Below, piece by piece: positions 24,839 to 35,600 of a stretch of DNA of 64,000 nucleotides; position 1 is the first letter of the stretch, and each line of letters opens with the position of its first letter. The position numbers and the translations under genes are program-made. A model generated the notes under the pieces. That model was given only the letters and a program-made list of their open reading frames with translations, ran no database searches and had not been told where the DNA came from. The stretch is from Branchiostoma floridae (taxonomy: Eukaryota; Chordata; Leptocardii; Amphioxiformes; Branchiostomatidae), in assembly GCF_000003815.2 (NCBI RefSeq), contig NC_049997.1, positions 4,219,477 to 4,283,476 of the forward strand. The letters run 5' to 3'.

Positions 24839-24964
24839 TTTGAATCCTCCGACGTCCATGTCGGCGGGTAATTGAATTTTAAAGCAGGATCATCTTCGTG
24901 TGTTTTACAGACGTACGCTGTAATCCAACATGGCGCAGGTGACGTCAAATGAAAAGCCTGTATA
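24803..24964. mobile_element. Short MITE carrying the end of the ependymin-related CDS
   Basis: TATACAGGCTTTTCTTTGAC (from 24803) is repeated inverted at 24940-24964 (gacgtcaaatgaaaagcctg tata) with one indel. TA flanks both ends. The element begins at the codon after 'SPLLP' and contains the stop codon at 24836-24838. Confidence 0.75.
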
Positions 24965-25235
24965 GCTTACAGCATTCCTAAATACCTTCTAATTTTTGTA
25001 CCAATATCTTATGGTAAAATTACAAACTAAAGTTGATTAATCTACCAAAAGTAACGCTAACAACTGCACAATAGTCCGAATCTCTAGCAATTAGCTGAAT
25101 ATGCCTGTTAGAATTATTCAACTGCATATAGCATTATCCATAAATTGAATAATATATAAGCAGTAGAATATACGAGAGAGTAGCACCTAAATGCATCAAA
25201 TTATCAATGTATAGGTTCCTCGTTTGATAGTTAGA
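24965..25235. other. Intergenic, nothing recognised
   Basis: AT-rich sequence between the ependymin-related gene and the nested transposons. No exact AATAAA signal is seen just downstream of the stop codon. Confidence 0.4.
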
Positions 25236-26575
25236 TTTAGACCATGTTGGTTTTACTATATGGATGAAATTTCACATATGAAACAATTTCGGCTGCTACC
25301 CTCGGAACAATTAATGATAAAAAAAGTTAAAGTACATATGAAAATGTTAGATACCGTAGATTGTAAGACAATACCGGAAGACATATGCTAATGTCATAGA
25401 AGGCCATGGTTAACCCTCATCCGACCGTATGGGGTCATTTTTGACCCCAGGCCTATATTTTTATCTGTCATAGCAACATTTTTCATCGGAGAAACATTTC
25501 CTTCCATGAATTTGTTTGTTTACATGTCATACAACATCTACCAATTTTTCACCGAGTTTTGTCAATTATTGTATAAGCTATACTTGAAAGTTTGTGTCTG
25601 GTTCGGTGGGGTCAAAATGACCCCAGCCAATTATGAATCATTAATTACATAAATATCAAGACATGTCAATGAAATAACAGGCATTCCTCATCATTGCTAT
25701 TACAGCAATACGTTATAGGTGCTTAGATGATTAAACACCGAATATTTAAAAAAGAAATTTAGTATTTTAGTGTAAAACACAGTTTTCCGACATTCTGCAT
25801 AAATTATGATAATACGCACTAATTACCTTTGCTAATGAAAATGAAAATGTTTCTAATTAATTAAGAAACAATATATGGACAGAATGTGCAGAAGGAATCT
25901 ATAAGAAAGATCTCTGCGGGAAAATAGACAAGAGTTATTGTATGTGTGTGTTTCGATGGCGGAATATGGTGCATAATTAAAGTAATAAATTCGTTACTTT
26001 TCACAAATATTGTATTTTTTCTTGTTAAATAGCACTATTATGCTATAAGTATTATTGCAGCATCAAAACCTTTGTTTAGAAATCGATTAGACAAAACATT
26101 GTTTAAGTAGGTTGAGTATGGTAGATTTTCAGAGCAAATGTGGTTTCTCCTCATTTTCTGCATAAATTATGATAATGAGTAATAACTACTGACACCAAAA
26201 CTTGTTAAAATATTTTTCATAGATTGGTGAAACAGTAAATACATAGAAATGACAAAATAAGCCAGCAGAAATATGTCTATGAGCAAAACAAAATGGGGTC
26301 AAAAATGACCCCATACGGTCTGATTCGTCGTAAAAATGTAACGGTCGGATGAGGGTTAAGTAAAGGTCAAGAAAGAGGGTCATTTAATAGTTAGTACTAT
26401 GTTTCTCCATTTAGATTTGATATATTTTCCCATTCTGGCACTTTGATGTCATGCTTACCATCCCCTTGTATTTTCACGTCATGTTTACAATCCCCTTGGC
26501 AGCTTTTTTTCTAAATAAGGCGAAAATCAATTTGTTCGCTGATGTCATCCATGGAGTTTTAATGCTATAGCCTAA
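25236..26575. mobile_element. Harbinger-like MITE split by a TTAA element
   Basis: Left end tagaccatgttggttttact (about 25238) and right end catggagttttaatgctatagcc (to about 26572) resemble the 'GGCCACGTTGATTT' MITE subfamily. The middle is interrupted by the TTAA-flanked element at 25414-26355. Confidence 0.5.
25410..26359. mobile_element. piggyBac/Kolobok-type nonautonomous element, TSD TTAA
   Basis: TTAA at 25410-25413 and 26356-26359 flank a 942-bp element with termini CCCTCATCCGACCGT and ACGGTCGGATGAGGG (perfect 15-bp inverted repeat). A subterminal palindrome GGGGTCATTTTTGACCCC occurs near both ends. No transposase frame is present. Confidence 0.8.
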
Positions 26576-26694
26576 CTGCATTCTTTGACCTCAGTCGTTC
26601 GCTTGCATCATTCTTTGACGTTGATATATCTTTTGAAAAATCAGATTTATAATGTGCTTGCTGTAATATTTTGGAATACTGTTTCTTTACAGGA
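26359..26694. other. 3' flank of gene A
   Basis: Conserved with the 3' flank of gene B (39590-39866), including a MITE end near 26480-26572. No separate gene. Confidence 0.5.
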
Positions 26695-29600
26695 TTATCT
26701 AAGAATAGTAGCATGGTTATGTAGACCAATGACAGAAGACGTTTCACTTCGCTGTCCACCCCCCCCGTCAATGGGGATTACGGATCCTGTCATCTGATTG
26801 GCAGCGTCGGAGCAAAGAAAGGTTACTAATTCTCCGATCTGAAATAAGAATACGAAGATAAGAAACGACTTAAGAGAAGACAAAGTACCCAACTGTGATT
26901 TTAACAAGATTTTAAAAAGTTTGATTTACGATTTGGAGCTTTTTTTGGCTGTGTGCTCAATGAATTAATCAGCATTCCGTGCAAGTGGCAAATGTGTGTG
27001 GAATTTTCAATTTTCTAATACAAAAGCGTCAACTTGGCTCTATTCTTGTTAGTACACTAACATATCTCTAACATGTCTAGCTGGCATGAGTTTATCACTC
27101 TTAACAGCACCAAAAGCATATGACTTTTGCACTCTTAACAGCACCAAAAGCATACGAGTTTTGCACTCTTAACCGAACCGAAATCATACGAGTTTATCAC
27201 CCTTAACAGCACCAAAAGCATACGAGTTTTGCACTCTTAACAGCACCAAAAGCATACGAGTTTTGCACTCTTAACAGCACCGAAAGCATACGAGTTTATC
27301 ACTCTTATCAGCACCGAAATCATACGAGTTTATCACTCCAGCAGCATACGAGTTTATCACTATTAATTAATATAACAGCACCAAAAGCATACAAGTTTAT
27401 CAGTCTTAACAGCACCGACAGCATACATGTTTATCACTATTAACAGCACCGAAAGCATACGAGTTTATCACTCTTAACAGCACCGAAAGCATACGAGTTC
27501 ATCACTCTTAACAGCACCAAAAGCATACGAGTTTATCACTCTTAACAGCACCGAAAGCATACGAGTTTTGCACTTTTAACAGCACCGAAAGCATACGAGT
27601 TTTGCACTCTTAACAGCACCAAAAGCATACGAGTTTATCACTCTTAACAGCACCGAAAGCATACGAGTTTTGAACTCTTAACAGCACCGAAAGCATACGA
27701 GTTTATCACTCTTAACAGCACCGAAAGCATACGAGTTTTGAACTCTTAACAGCACCGAAAGCATACGAGTTTTGCACTCTTAACCGAACCGAAATCATAC
27801 GAGTTTATCACCCTTAACAGCACCAAAAGCATACGAGTTTTGCACTCTTAACAGCACCAAAAGCATACGAGTTTTGCACTCTTAACAGCACCGAAAGCAT
27901 ACGAGTTTATCACTCTTATCAGCACCGAAATCATACGAGTTTATCACTCCAGCAGCATACGAGTTTATCACTATTAATTAATATAACAGCACCAAAAGCA
28001 TACAAGTTTATCAGTCTTAACAGCACCGACAGCATACATGTTTATCACTATTAACAGCACCGAAAGCATACGAGTTCATCACTCTTAACAGCACGAAAAG
28101 CATACGAGTTCATCACTCTTAACAGCACCAAAAGCATACGAGTTTATCACTCTTAACAGTACCGAAAGCATACGAGTTTTGCACTCTTAACAGCACCGAA
28201 AGCATACGAGTTTTGCACTCTTAACAGCACCAAAAGCATACGAGTTTATCACTCTTAACAGCACCAAAAGCATACGAGTTCTGCACTCTTAACAGTACCG
28301 AAATCATACGAGTTTTGCACTCTTAACAGCACCGAAATCATACGAGTTTTGCACTCTTAACAGCACCAAAAGCATACGAGTTTTGCACTCTTAACAGCAC
28401 CAAAAGCATACGAGTTCTGCACTCTTAATAGCACCGAAATCATACGCGTTTTGCACTCGTAACAGCACCAAAAGCGTACGGGTTTATCACTCTTAACAGC
28501 ACCAAAAGCATACGAGTTTATCAATCTTAACAGCACCGAAAGCATACGAGTTTTGCACTCTTAACAGCACCGAAAGCATACGAGTTTTGCACTCTTAACA
28601 GCACCGAAAGCATACGAGTTTTGCACTCTTAACAGCACCGAAAGCATACGAAAGTAGCGTATGTTGTTGAATATTGCTACAAGTTTATAGATTTTATTAC
28701 TCTTTTTTTTTATAGTTACCTGTTTAGTACTAACGAAGTCATTTGAAGGCTGTATTGACAGAAGCATGGCCTACGAGAAAAGACAATATTAAAAAAAAAA
28801 AAGCTAGAACAGATGTAATGTTTTTCAGCAAACTGTCCAAAGAGAAAACATGTAACGGCAACAACCTTAACCTGGAATCCAGTCTAGTTGTGGCACGGCC
28901 TACCGTAGTTAGTATAGACTCTCTACGGGGTCAGTGCAGCTCTAAGCCGCCGGTGTAATCATTCACACCCGGTAGCATTTTCCCCGGTAGGATTTTGCCC
29001 AGTGGGAGTTAATTAATAGGCCACAATTAACTCCCACTGGGCCAAGTCCTACCGGGTGTGAATGATTACCCAGGCGACTGAGAGCTACACTGGCCCCGTA
29101 GAGAGCCCAAACTAACTACGGTAACGTTAGGCCGAGCCAGTAGTAGACTAGATTCCAGGTTACAACAACCTATAATGTTGTCATTAATTTTGTCCGTGAT
29201 TTGTTGTAAAACAGAAAAAAAAATGTAAGATACCGGGATGATCTCAGAGAAAAAAACCCATAAAGGTCTTCATTCGTTCATTCATCCATTACCTTAGCGT
29301 CTTTCCAATCTATGTTTTGAGCTTCCATTGTTTGTCCGATCTGATAGTGTGAATGAAGCAACACAAAAGTTGAGTTGAATACCAGGAACGCAAAATACCT
29401 GAGCGTCGTTCCAATCTACGTTGTGGTCTTTCATTAGTTGTCGGATCTGCTTTTCAGCAACTGGAAAAGAAATGAAGTGAATGGAGTCATCACTTTTGCA
29501 ATTCATTGGATAACGAGATACACAACGAAGTGTTCACTTGCGGTTACTGTCTTGTTATAACCATTCTTAAGGAACATGATGATCTGTTATACTTCACGCT

Positions 29601-32600
29601 GCAGCTAGATGTCGCTACTGTAGAAGAATGAGGTTGTTAACGTGACTGAGTTTATATTCCCCTCAGTAAGGAAATGAAAAAGAAGTCGTAAGATCTTTGG
29701 CTAACATAAATCTACTTTTGAACATGTATCTATTTAACAGTTAGCTCCAAGAATGCGTTTGTCAGTGAGTTGACTTTGCCTGGTCGTCACACCACACCCT
29801 AGACATTTAAATTATGTTCTTGATGTATATATAATTTGATATAATATGTAGCAAGAAATGCTTTAAAAAGCTAGCCACGCAAGGCCCGACAATGGTAAGG
29901 ATGAAATGGTGGCAGAAGCTTCATATAGTAAGGTTCTTTTAGCACAACCAGAAAATAACTTACTTCCGACGTTTCGGTGTCTGTCAGACACCATCATCAG
30001 GGTGGAATGACGGGAACTACTTCTTGCTGCTACTTATAGCCGATGTAGGTGGCGTTGCAGCAGCAAGAATGCCATCCCAGACGTGGCAGAGACAGAGAGG
30101 AAAACAGAAGAACTCGATGGATTAAAGAAGCAGTTTGGATCAGAAAATCAGTGCCAGTCATGAACAGAGACGAGGGCGGATACAAACTGAGCCACGTCTG
30201 GGATGGNNNNNNNNNNNNNNNNNNNNNNNNNNNNNNNNNNNNNNNNNNNNNNNNNNNNNNNNNNNNNNNNNNNNNNNNNNNNNNNNNNNNNNNNNNNNNN
30301 NNNNNNNNNNNNNNNNNNNNNNNNNNNNNNNNNNNNNNNNNNNNNNNNNNNNNNNNNNNNNNNNNNNNNNNNNNNNNNNNNNNNNNNNNNNNNNNNNNNN
30401 NNNNNNNNNNNNNNNNNNNNNNNNNNNNNNNNNNNNNNNNNNNNNNNNNNNNNNNNNNNNNNNNNNNNNNNNNNNNNNNNNNNNNNNNNNNNNNNNNNNN
30501 NNNNNNNNNNNNNNNNNNNNNNNNNNNNNNNNNNNNNNNNNNNNNNNNNNNNNNNNNNNNNNNNNNNNNNNNNNNNNNNNNNNNNNNNNNNNNNNNNNNN
30601 NNNNNNNNNNNNNNNNNNNNNNNNNNNNNNNNNNNNNNNNNNNNNNNTCTGGGATGGCATTCTTGCTGCGGCAACGCCACCTACATCGGCTATAAGTAGC
30701 AGCAAGAAGTAGTTCCGTCATTTCCCCCCTGATGATGGTTTCTGACAGACACCGAAACGTCGGAAGTAAGTTATTTTCTGGTTGTGCTAAAAGAACCTTA
30801 CTATATGAATAATTGCCAACCTGATGAAGTTATTCACGGTGGCAGAAGCTACTTTGTAAGTACCAGAAAAAGAAACACTTTTGGTACAGTGCTAAATCAT
30901 AGAAGAAATTTTGAGGAGAGAAGATTATGATGCTAAGCACAACAGAATTGTCGACAGGCCGAACGTGATATTACTACCAGGAAGTTTGCAGACTATGAAC
31001 TAGAACTAGAAAGAGAACTAGAACTGCAGTAGTAGTCTGTAGTTGTTTTTTTTCTAAATCAGGTTCGTAGGGCCTGATGTTACCACCATGGTGATGAAGA
31101 GCGGCCCATAGCGATAACTGTAGCAGCATCTCTTCTCCCTAAGTCAGAAACATCAAGCTTAAGCAAGCTTGACTTCACTGACTCAATAGGCGAAGCAGGG
31201 GTTACTAGGCTGCTCGGGAAATTCCCTACCCCATTTTGACCATCGCACCATCGCACATGTGGCGAGTTCTTTACGTGCCCGGGGTGTGGCTCTCCCCAAA
31301 CACGGGACCTTCATTTAACGTCCTATCCGAGGGGCGACTCATTTTCACTTGAGTAAAGTGAGGAAAGTCGTGTAAAGTGCCTTTCCCAAGGGCACAAGAC
31401 CGGCAACACGGCAGGCGGATTCGAACCGGTGACCTCTCGGTCACGGGCCGAATACACTACCACTGTGCTACGCGGCCCCACATCTAGTACAGTACAGATA
31501 CAGATTGAACAACAGTCCATATGAACTGCTTACGTGGTGTTAGCACCGCTCCGGGACACACGGAGTTACACGTGACCCCACTTCCTGCCGTTTCTAAGGC
31601 AACGACCTGCCATACAAACAATATTCCTATTAACCCACGCATACACAGCGAGATGTACTGTAGAAAATATGTCAAAATTAAAAGTTTCCAACTTGTGAAC
31701 GATTGTTGTGTCGACTATACTTGATACATATACTGTTCAAACTCATGTCTGGAGTCCCGGGGGCTTCAAAATTTACCCACAATTCATATTGCTGCGTATG
31801 CGCAGTTTGATTCTTCAAACAGCATATACCTGTTAATAGGTAACAATATCTTAAGTATCATCTACTAAAGCAAAGTCAATTATGTATCTATTAATTAATT
31901 TATCTATTTCTATATTCTTTAACCAGGGTAACTGGCTAAGCACTGGAAATAATTTGTCTGTGTGTGTGTGTTTACATATTATGTAATTTTTCAAAATCTT
32001 TACATGCATGTGTGTGTATTTTTCGTTTTCGTAATTTCCAGATAGACAACGACAGTGTGACTAAAAGTTATGTGTGTGCTTTGTATATAAAATTCACCTT
32101 TGTCAGTCCATTGACACCATGTTTCGCTGACACGTACGCACATTTCTCCACGGACGCTACCAGCCCGTGTACCGAAGAAATATTAATGATCCTTCCCCAT
32201 CCTAAAAATAGAATTTAGAATTGACAATAAATTTTGGCGATGCCTCAGTAGTGCTCCTTATAAAGAAATACAACGATCGACTTGTAAACATTCTAAAGAT
32301 CCGACATCAATAGCAAATTAAATGACTTTCAAATAGAGACTGATATTTATTCTTAAATGTCACATAAGTGTCAACTAGCTAGAGTACCTTTCGCTTTCAT
32401 GGCTGGAAGGAGGTGCTTAATTATGAGAAACGGAGCAGTCAACATGGCGGCCATCATGGCGTCCCACGTTGCCAAGGGAAACGACTCGATTGGTGACGTG
32501 TGCTGAAATCCTGCAATAGACAAGTTTGGTTGTATAAAGCATTGTATTGCTCATCTTTGAAACATTCGAGATAAACCCACTTTATTGAACCCGTGGCCTT

Positions 32601-35600
32601 AAGTGCAGATTAATGACTTCTTCTATCACCTCTGAACTCTACTTCTTGTCACTGTCGCAAGTCTAACCTTTGCAATGACGTTATGTTCTACTCACTTCCT
32701 TCCTGTCGACAGACATCATAGAAAAATTATACACACATGACACACAGCAACACAAACACACGAGCAAAAATACAGGCAAGGCATCCTTATATCCAGTCAA
32801 AGATTTTGTCAAAGAATTGAGTTTGCAGTGAGGGAACTACGATCAAAACTTGAAAGTTCATCTGTGTTGGTAGAGGTCATAATTGAACTAATTTAACTGT
32901 AATGTCCAACACAAAAATTGGACTCACCCAAATTTTCGACTGAACAGCAAAACTTGTCTTTGTTAAGGAATGAACCATGTACTGCTGTCCTCTACATCAG
33001 AGCTAGCTTTACAACTATCCCTGAACATAGACGGTGGGGGCCATAGACTGCAACCTAAACCTACGATCCACTGCTTATTGAGTCACGTGTTCTATCTGCA
33101 TAACGTGACGTCACGACAGCAATGGATGGTTCATGCTTTGACAAAGACTGGTGCTGTTCAGTCAAAAATTTGGGTGAGTCCAATTTTTGTGTTGGATACT
33201 ACAGTTAAACTAGTTCTACCTACCTACCTACCTAGTCCCTTGACCTCCAGGTCGTTGGAGGGACAAGGTAGACAAGAAGATCGAGAGTTGCCTCCAGGTT
33301 CTTCTATCCCTAGCCAGGGTTATCCTCTCCTGTAGGCTGAGGCCCGTCCAGCCAGCGATGTTATCCTGCCAAGCTAGTTCAATTATGTACAAACCTACCT
33401 GCATTGTTGACTACAATATCCACCCCATCCGCACAGTGTTCTCTTGCCATCGTACACAGTCTTTCTACATCTGTAGGCTTTGTCAGGTCCGCTGGGAAGT
33501 ACCTGGCTGTTATACCGGCGTACTTTCTGTAAAAGTGAACCATATGAGGTTTATCTTTCCCACTGTATGTGTTGTATTTGTTTGTATTGTATTGTATACC
33601 TGTTAATCTGCGCCATGTCCTGACACACTTGGTTTGCCATGTTAAGTTCAAGCTGCATATATTGACACTCAGATCTATTTGATTGACAGGGAATGACTAT
33701 GGCTCTTTTTCGTTGAATATTGTTGTTTCGTGTACGTTTTCGAAGTTTGTCCATAAATACTGGACCTCACTCTAACGTCCTATCAATGGAGCCTTTCTAA
33801 TTATGAGGAAATGTACTTTTGAGCTGTGTTTAGTAAGAAAGTGGTGCATAGTTTTTTTTTGCATGGATACAACATCGAGGCATTTTGCAATTTGAGAAAA
33901 AGCACTTCAGCAACCTAAAGTAAGTACGTTCCTAAAGGTTTTAAATCAACAACCACAAGGCGACCATGCTACCATTATATAAACCGCTACTTCACCTTTA
34001 TTCGTGGGGTAACCTATACCCGTTGTTTTTGAAAGCTTGGCATTATCGTAATTGCAACATTTTCGATGTATAAAACTAGTATTGAAAATTTTGCAATTTG
34101 AGACCATCTTCTGACGAGTTGATATCACTATCAAAATAGCCTTTTTAAAAAGAAAAACAAGGCGTATACTAGTATGTTATCCCGCGAATAAAGGTGAACT
34201 AGTGTTATATCAGCATTATTCTTTTATATAAAAGCAAAAGCTGTTTATTAACTAGCAAAATTGATATTTGTATATGGGTGGAGATAAGAAAGAGGCTCAA
34301 AGAGTTAGAGAGAGTCTGTGGGTGTCTTAGTGTTTTTGTGTGACAGAAAGAGAGATCAATAAGAGAGGAGTAAGGCCACAGCAAGTAAATTTTATGGATG
34401 ACATCAGCGCGCGCATTAATTTTTGGCTGATTTCAGAAAAAAAAGACAAGATTTTTTTTCTTCGGAGATGGTCAACATGACGAGAAAGTATCAAAATGGG
34501 CAAATAGATCTATGTTGTGTTGTGGGCTAATGGTTGTACTTGTAGAAGTGACACTAGCCAGGTAGCCGTAACTGTAGTTATATAAGTGAAACTAAAAATT
34601 TAGTTAGATAGTTGTAAAAATGGCTCCAATATGGAAGCCATGAGTGTTGTTGCCATGTTGGTAAGTGATACCAGTCTACCACACTGGTGTCACCTTTACC
34701 ACACTAGTACACGTCTTGAATACAGAAATGAATGCCTTGTATGCTGTGATACCATGTTTCGTCGCTTCAATCCGTTTGTTTTTACTTTTAGTGCGTATAA
34801 TTGGAAAATTTAGCCATCTTGTTTTTTTTACCCATCTTGTTTTTTTTCCGCCCTATCTCACTATTTTTGCCGTCTGCAGAGGATGTCATCCATAAAATTT
34901 ACTTGCTGTGGCCTAAGGAAAGTAACATAAAACCAACCGGAAGTCTGCTTGAAGTTCAGCTAAGACCTTGTCGTCTGCAAAGCCGGTGTAGATGATGTCA
35001 CATCCGCTGGCAGCCAGAGCCCGAGCTATCCCCAGCCCAATACCGCTGGTAGACCCGGTCACTAGGGCCGACCTACCCCGCAGGGGGGCTGACTGACTTC
35101 CCATGCTCCTGTCAATGCAAACCCGAGGGATAGACCACAGTAAGTCAATATTATCAATTACATATTCCGCTGTCTTCATATTTAGTGAGAGGGGGTAAAT
35201 AAGCAAGATGGTTAAAAAAGAAAACAAGATATGTAAATTTAAAAAAATAGTCACCTTAATCATCGTAACAAGAATTGAAACGACAAAACAAGATATCACA
35301 GCCAATAAGTCTTGTAGTTAAACGTATTAAAGATTTGCATAAACTGGCACTGGTGTGATATCTGGTATTAATTACCAAATTGACAACTAGGAGTATGTCT
35401 ACTATATTGGTGCCACTTTTACTAATATCTAACTAGTTTCACTACAACTACGGTCTTTTATTCTTGTTCCTTACTACTGACACTTCTGCAAGTACAATTA
35501 AGGTATACCACATGATATTTTTCCCGTTTTGGTACTTTCTTTAATGCAATTTTCCTCTTTTTTAAAAATTCAATGTCTTAAACTCAACAGATCCGTAGGA

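Noticed and set aside
27084-28650. CRISPR-like array
   Set aside because: Units are contiguous 34-bp tandem repeats without unique spacers, in an animal intron.
28357-28767. Repetitive minus-strand peptides ([15 protein letters not shown]...)
   Set aside because: Translations of the 34-bp minisatellite; unit length is not a multiple of three and the frame changes between units.
30030-30721. Long open frames crossing the N gap
   Set aside because: Open only because N is read as any residue; only the Penelope C-terminal piece is real.
32970-33335. 121-codon plus-strand frame
   Set aside because: Spans a fold-back element in an intron of gene A and has no recognisable domain.
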